64,000 nucleotides of DNA from JAAXIE01 sp965263155 (GCA_965263155.1 OZ253586.1:2914001-2978000), one strand, 5' to 3'. Shown: positions 35,201 to 42,684, counted from the stretch's first letter. Notes: generated by a model not told the origin, from the letters alone. Translations and numbers: made by a program.

Positions 35201-36078
35201 CAACGTCGGCGACCTACACGCCTACTGCTGCGGATGATGGTGGGAAGATACTGCGGGTGACCGTCGTGTACGATGACGCTTTCGGGACTGGTCGCGGTGC
35301 GGTCAGCCCATCGACGCTGCCGGTGGAACGGCTGGGGGTAGTAAACCTGTCTACCACAATGCCAGTGGTGGGGGAGTTGGTGACGGCGAACCTCACAGAC
35401 GCCGATGGTGGGATCCTGAACGCGGTGTGGCAGTGGGAGAGCTGGCCGGACCAAGACCCTCCAGTGTGGATGACGATATCGGGTGCGGAGAGTGCGACGT
35501 ACACACCATCGCCGTCTTTGGCAGGGAAGCTGCTGAGGGCGGTCGTCACCTATGACGACGCGACAGGGAGGGGGAGGACTGCCTCCAGCGATGCGACGCA
35601 GCCTCTGAACCAGCGGGGGACCATCACCCTGTCGTCGGAAGAGCCCGTAGTGGGCGATGAGATAAGGGCGATGCTATCCGATGCGGACGGTGGCGTCGCA
35701 AACGAGGTGTGGCAGTGGGAGAGCTCGCAGGATGAGGGCGAGCGAACTTGGAGCGTCATCACTGGGGCGCAGTCGGACGTATACACGCCGGTGTCGGACG
35801 ATGCGGGCCGAGTGCTCAGGGCGATGGTGAGTTACGACGACGCTGTGGGGACGGGGAGGAGCGCAGTGTCTGAGGCGACGGCGGCGGTGGACCAGAAGGG
35901 TGCGGTGACACTGTCGCCACAGCAGCCGGTGGTGGGAGAAGCTGTGACGGCGACGCTGACAGACGCCGATGGCGACATAACGAGCCAGGCGTGGCAGTGG
36001 GAGAGTCCGCCAATTAGCTGTTTCAAGCTGGCCTATAAAGTCTCAATTAGACTCAATAACATCCGTGTAGCACTATAA
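32242..36078 (+). CDS. Secreted multi-repeat adhesin, 3' end lost at an insertion junction
   Basis: 1,278 codons from GTG 32242. A signal peptide (about 1-34, ending HVNAQQ) is followed by a cadherin-like domain (about 38-135). Next is a thrombospondin C-terminal-like domain (about 145-365) with FFGFVVGFNSGD and NYLLIDWKQKP. From about 370 onward there are nine to ten ~90-residue Ig-like repeats, each with a WQWESSP-type core, a SYTPxxxDAGKLLR segment and a short linker (VDQKGAVTLSP). The last repeat stops abruptly after WQWES at nucleotide 36005, and the remaining 24 codons (PPISCFKLAYKVSIRLNN...) are unrelated, AT-rich sequence. So the gene has lost its 3' part. No C-terminal anchor remains, and the product may be non-functional or secreted in truncated form. 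Confidence 0.85.
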   Translation: MLRLAPRVALAAVVAAGVVASALLWTVDGHVNAQQANRVPEFQEGDSAVRVVAEGTPASHNVGEPVEAADPGDTLTYSLAGDDVGHFGIESGTGQILTKDPLDYDAQGSYLVTVQVTDGADDGGAEDTSIDDTIEVTIRVSVTIDLSDWTAEDYETNTQYCASGTWTVDSNGRAKETRGQAPSILHGDFDAYGKRLTATVRPGNDDDFFGFVVGFNSGDSTNADANYLLIDWKQKPQSFDFGGDSTSSGGSAEVGLRLSRVTGIPDCDEFWQHANLDGTGESSGLGELQEADSKGSTRYSSQDYEFVIDFGSESIEVYLDGRLELDLDGEFSNGRFGAYAMLHNSAIFWDFSYTDGSFPSITVPADQPGSVTLSSNTSKVGVALTATLEDPDGNIANEMWQWESSPNQEPAIWTAISGANTASYIPQLSDSGNLLRAKVTYDDTTGTSRMAASAPTSASDQQGTVTLSSNAPVVDDEIRAMLSDADGGVANEVWQWESSPDEEERTWSVITGAQSDVYTPVSDDAGRLLRAMVSYDDAVGMGRSAVSEATAAVDQKGAVTLSPQQPVVGEAVTATLTDADGDITSQAWQWERSPGTGEPEWSAISGAPSASYTPTAPDDAGKLLRVAVAYSDGTGSGRGATSAPTERVDRRGGLALSTGVPDVGIEVTATLSDADGGVVRVIWRWQSSVSTGTPSWSDIADADAAAYTPVAADEGKLLRTMVSYGDAIGSARSAVSASTQKVGKPGEVSLDAAIPVVGVALAATLSDADGSVADQVWQWQSSPAQPDPVWSSIAGANSATYTPLASDAGSLLRATVVYTDGSGSGRMAGSAPTGRVDQLGIVTVSPQTPVVGKAVKATLSDPDGMEANQRWRWERSPYGTESELVWTVIAGAQTSSYTPVASEDSGKVLRVRVSYDDGTGTGRTATSSATERVDREGVVAMTPSPPVAGQVVTATLTDADGMVSNQVWKWERSQRSGTPDWGAITGATSATYTPTAADDGGKILRVTVVYDDAFGTGRGAVSPSTLPVERLGVVNLSTTMPVVGELVTANLTDADGGILNAVWQWESWPDQDPPVWMTISGAESATYTPSPSLAGKLLRAVVTYDDATGRGRTASSDATQPLNQRGTITLSSEEPVVGDEIRAMLSDADGGVANEVWQWESSQDEGERTWSVITGAQSDVYTPVSDDAGRVLRAMVSYDDAVGTGRSAVSEATAAVDQKGAVTLSPQQPVVGEAVTATLTDADGDITSQAWQWESPPISCFKLAYKVSIRLNNIRVAL
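33654..34016 (+). repeat. Intragenic near-identical repeat, copy 1
   Basis: About 360 bp within the adhesin gene, nearly identical to 35643-36005, exactly 1,989 bp (663 codons) downstream. The other Ig-like repeats of the gene are much more diverged at DNA level, so this pair reflects recent duplication or gene conversion. Confidence 0.9.
35643..36005 (+). repeat. Intragenic near-identical repeat, copy 2
   Basis: Matches 33654-34016 with few differences. Identity ends at 36005, where the coding repeat is replaced by the AT-rich flank of the integrase gene. Confidence 0.9.
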
Positions 36079-36158
36079 ATTCTGTCTCAATTCAGCTCTT
36101 GACGTCTCGCTCGATATCATTTAGTCTTGCTACAGTTAGTGATATTAAAGTGATAACA
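36006..36158. other. AT-rich junction upstream of the integrase
   Basis: Composition changes sharply here. The words GTCTCAATT (about 36039 and 36084) and GACTCAATAA (36050) form short direct repeats, as found in integrase arm-type sites or attachment regions. This is the probable att side of the element, but no second copy was found at the far end. Confidence 0.45.
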
Positions 36159-37349
36159 GTGAATGAATCCAAGCTTCGGCCCGCCCATCTTTCGGCAGCA
36201 TTCGTTAAGACGGTCAAGGCACCGGGCCGATATGGTGATGGCCGTGGGGGGCATGGCGTCTCCTTGCTTGTGAAGGTGGGCTCTGGGGGGCGCGTGGTCA
36301 AGTCTTGGAGTCAGCGTTTACGAGTCTATGGGCAGCCCGTCAACCTTGGCCTCGGTGCGTTCCCGATTGTCGGTCTGGCCGAGGCGCGAACCAAGGCGAT
36401 GGCTAACGCTCGCGCTGTGGCCCAAGGGCTGGACCCGCGGATATCGACCAGCACGGCCCCGACGTTCCGAGAGTCTGCGGACAAGGTGATAGCCCTTCAC
36501 GCGGCCAACTGGAAGGAAGGGAGTAGGGCCAAGTCTGTGGCCCAATGGCAGGCCACCCTCGACGCCTACGCCATGCCAAGGCTGGGCAACAGGCCGGTTG
36601 ACCGGATCACGACCGCTGACGTTATGGCCGTCTTGCTGCCCATCTGGAACGACAAGCGAGAGACGGCCCGACGTGTTCGCCTGCGCTTGAGTGCGATATT
36701 CAAGTGGGCCGTGGCTCAGGGTTTCAGGGACGACAACCCTGCCGGTGACGCCATCGGCGCTGCCCTGCCCAAGAACGGCGTACAGCGCCAGCATCAGAAG
36801 GCGCTTCCCCACAACGAGGTTGCCGGGGCGCTGCGGACTATCCGCGACACGGACGCATGGCCAGCCACCAAGCGGGCCCTTGAGTTTCTGGTGTTGACGG
36901 CTTGCCGTTCCGGTGAAGTGCGCGGGGCAATGTGGTCTGAGGTTGACCTTGAAGGCGCAACGTGGACGGTGCCAGCAGAACGCATGAAGGCGGGGAAGGA
37001 ACATCGCGTACCGTTGTCGGGTCAAGCGTTGGGAGTGCTTGACGAGGCGCGGGCATTGAGTGATGGTAGTTGGCTAATTTTCCCGTCGCAACGGGGCAGG
37101 GTACTTAGCGATGATGCGATTTCGAAGTTGACACGGCAAAACGGTATCGATGCCGTTCCCCACGGTTTCCGCTCAAGCTTCCGCGACTGGTGCGGTGACA
37201 CCGGGGTTGCCCGAGAAGTCGCTGAGGCGTGTCTTGCCCACACAATCAAGAATCAAGTTGAAGCCGCCTACGCGCGCTCGGACCTTCTGGAACGTCGGCG
37301 CGACGTGATGCAGCAGTGGGCCGACTATCTGGTATCAAAGATCGCCTAA
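36159..37349 (+). CDS. int: Tyrosine recombinase/integrase (P4 type, DUF4102 N-terminal domain)
   Basis: 396 residues from GTG 36159, chosen so that the protein begins just before the DUF4102-like segment (KTVKAPGRYGDGRGGHGVSL). Frames starting at 36099 or 36150 are alternatives. A SAM-like core-binding domain follows (about 95-180). The catalytic domain keeps the Arg (TACRSGEVRG), HGFRSSFRDW (His and Arg), the late His in LAHTIKNQ and the Tyr nucleophile in AAYAR. All residues needed for strand exchange are present, so it may be active. It lies at the junction that truncates the adhesin gene and points into the accessory region. Confidence 0.95.
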   Translation: MNESKLRPAHLSAAFVKTVKAPGRYGDGRGGHGVSLLVKVGSGGRVVKSWSQRLRVYGQPVNLGLGAFPIVGLAEARTKAMANARAVAQGLDPRISTSTAPTFRESADKVIALHAANWKEGSRAKSVAQWQATLDAYAMPRLGNRPVDRITTADVMAVLLPIWNDKRETARRVRLRLSAIFKWAVAQGFRDDNPAGDAIGAALPKNGVQRQHQKALPHNEVAGALRTIRDTDAWPATKRALEFLVLTACRSGEVRGAMWSEVDLEGATWTVPAERMKAGKEHRVPLSGQALGVLDEARALSDGSWLIFPSQRGRVLSDDAISKLTRQNGIDAVPHGFRSSFRDWCGDTGVAREVAEACLAHTIKNQVEAAYARSDLLERRRDVMQQWADYLVSKIA

Positions 37350-37417
37350 TCTGAGAAAAGAGTTGACACCCTGATACGAATCTGGCCCGCCGTCGTGTAT
37401 GGAATAAGTGTGTTTAC

Positions 37418-37792
37418 TTACGGCCCACACGACGGCGGGTTTGTTGTCAACCAGGTAGACTTGGCCTGAGGGCTGAAGGGAGCTTTGCCGTTGGCGACCA
37501 GCCAGCGTTCCGCCCAGAATGGGTTGAACGATGCGTTCGCAAAGGAGTCCAGTTCGCTTTTCTGGATTGCTGCCGGTATGCCATTTTCGAGCCGGCGGGA
37601 CTTGCACTGGATGGCAACGTGTCGTCCGTCACCACCTCGCACGGCCACGATGTCGATGCCGATGTCCTGATTGGTGGAGCTGGGGGACATAATTTCGCGG
37701 TCCGGCCATTCCGTCTTGGTCCAGCACCCGGCGATGTCCCACTCCTTGATGTAAGGACCGACGGCTGCGGTGAGGTGCTCCGTTTGGGGGGT
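37418..37792 (-). pseudogene. Fragment of an Mrr-like nuclease domain, probably from a restriction helicase
   Basis: A 124-codon open frame without a proper start (in-frame TGA at 37795-37793). It encodes VGPYIKEWDIAGCWTKTEW and then NQDIGIDIVAVRGGDGRHVA followed by IQCKSR. The GID...QCK arrangement is the Mrr-type PD-(D/E)xK core. It ends soon after with unrelated residues. In complete homologues this domain is the N terminus of large type III/ISP-like restriction helicases. Here the helicase part is missing, so this is a remnant. Confidence 0.65.
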
Positions 37793-37914
37793 TCACCCTG
37801 TCCTGAGCCGTCCCGTTCTGGCCTGTTCGCCCCAATTCTAGATACGAATTAGCGTCATGTTGTTTCGTCTTGTCCTACTTAATCCTGCTGCCAAAGTGAT
37901 ACGGGAAGTCAGGC

Positions 37915-38502
37915 TTACTTGGAGGCCATCCACTCTTGGACTGCCGACAACCGCCACCGAACGGCCGCAGGGCCAATCCGTATCGGCGCGGGGAACAAGC
38001 CCGTGCTTACCCAGCGCCAAAGGGTCGAGCGGTCAACAGCGACCATCTCGCAGACGTCCCGTTCTCTCAGTAGTCGGTCTACGACGATCGGGAACCATGG
38101 ACCCCGTAACCGGTGCTCGGCATCGGGCGCGGGATTGCACTCAACGCTTACCAGCCTCGGCGGGGACTTGGCCTCTGGACGCGCTTTCCGTCCCCGCTTG
38201 CCGTTGCGATTTTCCTTGTCATCGCCCCTACGGATTTCTTTTGGGTTTGGGACGGCGAAACGCTTGATCTTAGTTCGGAGGGGGTTCAGCCTAAGTTCTC
38301 TCACAACAGAGTGCCCTCCACACCCGTACACCTCTTTGAGCAAAGGGCTGACGGCCGCCGTTGCCCGGTGTCCGCGGAGTTGCCGAACGCCGCCTCGTTG
38401 CAATGTAGGAGCGCGGCTACCATGCCTTCGCCGGCGATGATCAAGAGAGGTCGCACGACTGGCGGGGGTCTTGAACGTCTTCAAGCTCACGAATTGCGTC
38501 AT
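37915..38502 (-). CDS. AlpA-like helix-turn-helix protein with long basic N terminus
   Basis: 195 residues from ATG 38502, which has a strong AGAAGGAG site upstream. The last ~60 residues (LLRERDVCEMVAVDRSTLWR...) form a MerR/AlpA-type winged helix, the family of excisionases and integrase regulators found beside P4-type integrases. The usual AlpA is only ~65 residues long. The ~130-residue N-terminal part is Arg-rich and looks poorly structured. It could be a real extension or the result of a fusion or frameshift. Position 0.6 kb from the integrase fits a directionality factor or regulator of the element. Confidence 0.7.
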   Translation of the reverse strand: MTQFVSLKTFKTPASRATSLDHRRRRHGSRAPTLQRGGVRQLRGHRATAAVSPLLKEVYGCGGHSVVRELRLNPLRTKIKRFAVPNPKEIRRGDDKENRNGKRGRKARPEAKSPPRLVSVECNPAPDAEHRLRGPWFPIVVDRLLRERDVCEMVAVDRSTLWRWVSTGLFPAPIRIGPAAVRWRLSAVQEWMASK

Positions 38503-38590
38503 ATCTCATCTCCTTCTCCTCGTACCAAGGGACAACTTTTGTTGTTTGACGAGTCGGCCTAGGGGTTGCGGTATGCAGAATCCACCCACC

Positions 38591-38941
38591 CTACGGGCGC
38601 GGCAGCGCACTGCCCGTATTCAGGCGCTGCAGGGTCACTATGACGCTGGTTCTTATGCCGGCAGAGCAAAGCGCAGGAGCTCCTCGATGCGTTCCAGGGG
38701 GGGGGCGGGCAGGGGTTCGCCGCCGCATGGTTTTACTTCGTGCCCTTCTGGTCCCCCTCCACCACCGGCACTCATTCGCTTTCGTCTCAAGGTGTTGGTC
38801 AATCTCGCCGGTGCGCACCAGCCGTCGGAACATCCCGTAGTTGCATGACCTCAGGAAGTTCCGTCTCTTGTCTTTGAGCTGGCCCTGAGAGTAGTAACGG
38901 TCTACCCACTCCTGCTGCACGATGGCCGTCATCTCAGCCAC
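38591..38941 (-). pseudogene. Truncated copy of the WVDRYY zinc-protein gene (module copy 1)
   Basis: The first ~55 codons from GTG 38941 (VQQEWVDRYYSQGQLKDKRR, then EIDQHLETKANEC) match the intact protein at 46634-47317. After NECR the sequence is unrelated and the Cys clusters are missing. The gene is therefore cut at about one quarter of its length. The 5' region and start context (GAGGGG, then GTG) are kept. Confidence 0.8.
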
Positions 38942-38970
38942 TGAGGCCCCTCCCCGGTGCAAGTTAAGGA

Positions 38971-39116
38971 CTTATTTACACCATGGGGCAGAGCACCCGC
39001 AACCCCAAATGTCTTATAGGGCGCTAAAACGAGGCCAGCTAGGGGGCTTCTCTTTTAGAACAAGCCCTAGCTGGCGATGTTCTATTATATGTCTATCGAA
39101 GTAATATGCCGCCCGT
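38971..39116. promoter_or_regulatory. Conserved intergenic region of divergent module, copy 1, with 11-bp hairpin
   Basis: About 75-80 percent identical to 47350-47494. It contains GCCAGCTAGGG (39034-39044) and CCCTAGCTGGC (39065-39075), a perfect 11-bp inverted repeat with a 20-nt loop, followed by TTCTATTATATGTCTATCGA, which is AT-rich and promoter-like. It lies between two divergently read genes. The hairpin arm shares the CCAGCTA word of the chromosomal intergenic arrays. Confidence 0.75.
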
Positions 39117-39179
39117 AAAGGGGTAAAATAACTCACACACAGACCAAATTCTGTGTCTTTCAAAAGAGGGGTGATGGGG

Positions 39180-39520
39180 ATGACATCCAATGGCGACGAG
39201 AGCCTGCGCCACGGCCCTGAGGGGCTGAGCATGCCGCCGCCTGAGCGACGGGGACGGGTGAGACTCACCCTGTCGCCAGCAGAGGAGAGACGACGCATCA
39301 AGGCACTGGAGCGCAAGGAGCGGATGCTGGTCGAAGACATGCCGATAGCAGGGGGCCCTGCTGGAAATGATCAATGCGGGAGTGCTGCCGCGCGATGAGC
39401 GCGCCATGCCCCTCTGGCGCGGAAGGGCCCCAAGGGCCTACAGGCATGGACGGGGCCGATGGCGTGGCTGGCCCCCAAGAGTCCGTGGTAGGGTACGACT
39501 ACGCCGGTGTGGTGTCGAAG
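39180..39520 (+). pseudogene. Coiled-coil/collagen-like small protein gene, frameshifted (module copy 1)
   Basis: From ATG 39180 the product (MTSNGDESLRHGPEGLSMPP, then RVRLTLSPAEERRRIKALER) parallels the protein at 47572. An extra G in the GGGGG run at about 39350 breaks the frame. After it the other frames continue the alignment (MINAGVLPRDERAM), and a second shift leads to a Gly-X-Y stretch GAEGPQGPTGMDGADGVAGP. So at least two frameshifts interrupt it. The end is not defined. Confidence 0.7.
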
Positions 39521-39571
39521 GTGAGGCGCTCTGCTGTCTGTGTGTCTGTCCACCCCATCCTCGTGCGTCAT

Positions 39572-40408
39572 CTACCCCCGCCACAGACCCAGCGTCACCA
39601 CCCTGCGGAACTTCTCCCACCGTTCCGCCGTGACACGTTGCCCGCGGACCTGTGCCAGACGCTCCCTGAGCCGCCGCAGGTAGTCCTCCCTCTCCGACCC
39701 GCACAACCGCTCCGTGTTCGGTGGCAAGGTCAGGTGGTACTGCTCGATCAAAAGAAGCCCCAGTTCCCACCGGCGTTCCTGGGCCCTGGCCCGGTCCACA
39801 CCCCTACGGTTGGGTAGGTCGGTGCGCAGGTCCCGCCACTCGGCCACCAAGCCAGCTGCCGGCCCGAACGCATGCTCCTCGTCGGGCTGGGGATCCACCG
39901 TCACGAGCCCTGCGTCGGGCATCCCTTGCTCCCGCTCCGGTGGACGCCATTCTCCGGCCACGCCCTCGTCCACGGCTGGCCCGACGTTCCCTGCGGTCCG
40001 CTCCCCGGCGACGTCCTCCAGTCCCGCCACTCTCCGACCCAACTCCTGCAACAAGCCGGCGCGCGCCTCTACCATCTCCGCGAGATGCGCGACTTCCCCC
40101 GCCAGCGTCTCCATCTGCTGCGCCACAGTTTGGGCCCGGCCACCGGACCCTCTGGAACGGTCCAGGTCGCGGGACTCAGCCGGCTCGAGCCCAGCCTCGA
40201 ACTCCTGCAGCGCCCTGCGCACCCGACGGGAGAGACTCCCCGCCTTCACGTTCGCCACCACGGTGCGGTAGTTTACTCCCAGCGCCTTGGCCGCTCCCAC
40301 CGGGCCCCTGTCTTCCACCAACTGCTGCAGCACCTCGAACAGACGCAAGTCCTCAGAGCTGGTATCGGCCTGTTCCATCCCCGTCGATTCCACATCTGCA
40401 CCCATCAC
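39572..40408 (-). CDS. Putative DNA-binding protein with N-terminal helix-turn-helix and coiled coil
   Basis: 278 residues. Residues 22-70 (LRLFEVLQQLVEDRGPVGAA, then ALGVNYRTVVANVKAGSLSR) read as a helix-turn-helix. About 95-130 (TLAGEVAHLAEMVEARAGLL) is a coiled coil. The C-terminal ~80 residues are rich in Arg and Glu (RRLRERLAQVRGQR). I do not recognise a named family. The start may be GTG 40408 or ATG 40405. Tandem 10-bp repeats just upstream could be its own operator. It lies inside the accessory region, facing module copy 1. Confidence 0.75.
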   Translation of the reverse strand: MMGADVESTGMEQADTSSEDLRLFEVLQQLVEDRGPVGAAKALGVNYRTVVANVKAGSLSRRVRRALQEFEAGLEPAESRDLDRSRGSGGRAQTVAQQMETLAGEVAHLAEMVEARAGLLQELGRRVAGLEDVAGERTAGNVGPAVDEGVAGEWRPPEREQGMPDAGLVTVDPQPDEEHAFGPAAGLVAEWRDLRTDLPNRRGVDRARAQERRWELGLLLIEQYHLTLPPNTERLCGSEREDYLRRLRERLAQVRGQRVTAERWEKFRRVVTLGLWRG

Positions 40409-40420
40409 AAAGGTCTTCTC

Positions 40421-40460
40421 TAGACTGCGATAGACTGCAATGGAAGTGCAAGTTGCAGAG
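40421..40460. promoter_or_regulatory. Tandem 10-bp operator-like repeats
   Basis: TAGACTGCGA and TAGACTGCAA are adjacent 10-mers, one helical turn apart, followed by GTGCAAGTTGCAG, which repeats the TGCAA word in both orientations. They lie 13-50 bp upstream of the HTH-protein start. A related ACTGCAATCCAGTGCAACC occurs at about 45464. Binding by the HTH protein is inference. Confidence 0.45.
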
Positions 40461-40575
40461 ATTGTACCCTATTGCAGCACGGAGCCCCCGGCACACCGAG
40501 GCACTGGAGAAATGGCCCTGGGACGATCGAGTGCTTCGGACCGGGATTTGCTGCTTGGCTACTTGCCCGGAAAGG

Positions 40576-40715
40576 CCACGCCGGTGGCATATCGCGCGTC
40601 AAATGACCCTCATCCCCCGTCGGTGCCGCCCAGAGTTGACCCCAGCCCCTTTTGGCAAATCGCAGAATATGTAACTGATGAGGACCAACCAGCAGACCAG
40701 CGGAGTGCAGGTCTT
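40576..40715 (+). repeat. 140-bp direct repeat, copy 1
   Basis: Nearly identical to 44946-45085 (about four differences). It starts CCACGCCGGTGGCATATCGC and ends GGAGTGCAGGTCTT. In this copy the remnant of the AT-hook-type gene begins right at the right-hand end. In the other copy that gene is ~550 bp further on. Confidence 0.95.
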
Positions 40716-40912
40716 AGTGGTGGGCATTCTTGCGTGGGCGTCCCCCTCGCCTCTTGGCAGGCTCTTCCCAGAAGTAGATGTCCGTGCCGCCATATTTGCC
40801 CGTTCTTACCCGTCGACTTTAAGGCTGCCCACAGACGTCGACGCACGGTGGGCCAACAACGAACGTGACCCGGCCGGCTTGGTTCGGGCCAGGGCGGGCC
40901 ACTGTCACGTTA
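40714..40912 (-). pseudogene. Decayed copy of the AT-hook-type small gene
   Basis: The last ~25 codons (GGTDIYFWEEPAKRRGGRPR) match the C terminus of the 98-residue protein at 45634-45930. Upstream, frames shift repeatedly and only DNA-level similarity persists (GACGTCGACGCACGGTGG on the plus strand). There is no start codon. The stop TAA at 40716-40714 lies in the edge of the 140-bp repeat. Confidence 0.75.
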
Positions 40913-41184
40913 AGGAGAGATTCCGCGGGGGCCGATACTTCGGGGCTAGGGCATCATCAACCAGACCATCTGGCACGGAATGCCACTGTTGCCTTTTTCA
41001 ACGCTTGTACCGCAGGGTATGATTGTGGGCAACAAACTTGGATCCTGGCACGAGGTGAGCAAGGTGCAGCACTATTGGTTGGCAGGTGGATGCCATGACG
41101 AAGCCGATGGCGGTGCGGGAGGAACAGGCTGGTTACGGGGAAATGCAAAGTGACACCGATCCCCACTTAAAGGAGATTTCTTAG

Positions 41185-42684
41185 TTGACAGAACACAACG
41201 GCGACGCCAAATATCTCTGCCATAACTGCGTTGGCGACCAAATTCTTGCTGCTGAAGTTCAGGAAAAGGGAGCAACTAAGGAGTGTAGTTATTGCGGTAG
41301 AACGAGCGAGGCTTTACCTCTGGATGATGTCGCAGACCGTATTCATGAAGTGTTTCAACAATGCTTCGAAATCACGTCTGGCGAAGATGACTGGCATTAC
41401 TACTCCCCGAACGATTGGTATCCCGAAGGTCAACGCACGAAAGACGTCATATTTGACATAGCGGGTTTGAGCGAGAAAATTGGTGAAGAACTAGCAGACC
41501 TGTTGTCTGGTCGCTACCATTATTGGGCAATAAAAGAAGGTGGAGAAGACCCTTACGATAGCGAAACCTACTATGAGGAACGCAGTCCCTATGAAGGGGA
41601 CTTCCGCCATAGTTGGAAGTCGTTCTGTAACGAAATAATGTACAGGGACAGAATATTTCCCGAAAATGCTGAACCTGTACTGAAGGAAATCTTTGGAGAT
41701 CCGAGTGCCTTAGAGACTTACGATGGTACTCCCGTGGTGCGGGAAGTCAATCCAAATGATCAATTCCCAATTTGGCGAGCACGAACGGCCCAATCCAAAG
41801 AGGAGCTGATTGATATTTTGAAAAACCCCACCCAGCAACTCGGCCCCCCTCCCCACAAACTTGCTAATGCTGGGCGGATGAATCAAAAGGGCATTCCAGT
41901 CTTCTATGGTGCATTGGAGGAGAGCACTTGTGTTTCTGAAGTACGTCCGCCGGTAGGAAGCCAAGTTGTCATAGGGAAATTCAACGTTTTGCGTCCGGTG
42001 CGACTCCTCGATTTGGGGGTGCTGTCAAAAGTCTACGTCGATGTCAGCTACTTTCATCCTAGTTACTCTGTTCTCCATGGTCGTGCGTCTTTTATACGTA
42101 GCTTGGTGAATGAAATTAGCAGACCCATAATGCCCCAAGATGCGGATCGTGAATATCTACCAACCCAGTTTGTGGCTTCGTATTTGGCGCGAAAGGTGGC
42201 CCCCAAATTTGACGGCATAATCTTTCCCTCATCGCAAACGGAGGAAAACGGCCAAAACGTCGTTTTGTTTAACCATGCTCGGGGAGTTGACAAACACGAA
42301 CTACCTGAAGGGAGCGAAGTAACAGTATATCTTTCCTCCCATGGAGAAGAGGGCGATAGCGTTTTTGTGTCCGAAGCAACTCCTCCCAAACTTCCAGACA
42401 GTGAAGCTCCCGTCGGAAAGCCTAGAAGAGGACCTATTCGCCTGTTGTTTGATGAAGAGCCGGGAGAGCCTGATGAGGAGCTCCCTGCAACATTGGCGCT
42501 AGACATACCAAGCATCAAGATACTGGATGTAATACGTGCCACCTACACTTCCAACCCACGAACTGTTACTCGACATCGCTGGACCACAGAAGAGCGTGAT
42601 AAGTTCAACCGGCCCATTGCTGATGTAGAATTGGATAGTCTTCTCGATTTAGGAGATCAAAACACTTCCGAGGGTCAGCCATGA
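41185..42684 (+). CDS. RES-domain protein with N-terminal zinc/HEPN-RES-type domain
   Basis: 499 residues from TTG 41185, with AAAGGAG upstream. Two zinc pairs lie at the N terminus (C12-x2-C15 and C34-x2-C37). The helical segment 45-180 fits the HEPN/RES N-terminal domain. The RES core begins near 195 (WRARTAQS) and continues with VFYGALEESTCVSEVRPP near 240 and LPTQFVASYLARKVAPKFDG near 325, followed by IIFPSS. RES toxins of the ParT/MbcT type degrade NAD+ by phosphorolysis, and larger RES proteins like this one occur in defence islands. It is AT-richer than its surroundings, which suggests transfer. The stop overlaps the ATG of a DUF1156 remnant, so both were an operon. Confidence 0.88.
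   Translation: MTEHNGDAKYLCHNCVGDQILAAEVQEKGATKECSYCGRTSEALPLDDVADRIHEVFQQCFEITSGEDDWHYYSPNDWYPEGQRTKDVIFDIAGLSEKIGEELADLLSGRYHYWAIKEGGEDPYDSETYYEERSPYEGDFRHSWKSFCNEIMYRDRIFPENAEPVLKEIFGDPSALETYDGTPVVREVNPNDQFPIWRARTAQSKEELIDILKNPTQQLGPPPHKLANAGRMNQKGIPVFYGALEESTCVSEVRPPVGSQVVIGKFNVLRPVRLLDLGVLSKVYVDVSYFHPSYSVLHGRASFIRSLVNEISRPIMPQDADREYLPTQFVASYLARKVAPKFDGIIFPSSQTEENGQNVVLFNHARGVDKHELPEGSEVTVYLSSHGEEGDSVFVSEATPPKLPDSEAPVGKPRRGPIRLLFDEEPGEPDEELPATLALDIPSIKILDVIRATYTSNPRTVTRHRWTTEERDKFNRPIADVELDSLLDLGDQNTSEGQP

Larger units (their letters stand above)
40409..41184. other. Interval with operator-like repeats, a 140-bp repeat and a gene remnant
   Basis: It contains the operator-like 10-mers (40421-40460), the first copy of a 140-bp direct repeat (40576-40715), a decayed copy of the AT-hook-type gene (40714-40912) and the region before the RES gene, whose AAAGGAG lies at about 41169. 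Nothing else is recognised. Confidence 0.6.

Noticed and set aside
39721..40674. 317-codon plus-strand frame opposite the HTH protein
   Set aside because: Arg/Pro-rich antisense frame without ribosome-binding site. The minus-strand frame has helix-turn-helix and coiled-coil character.
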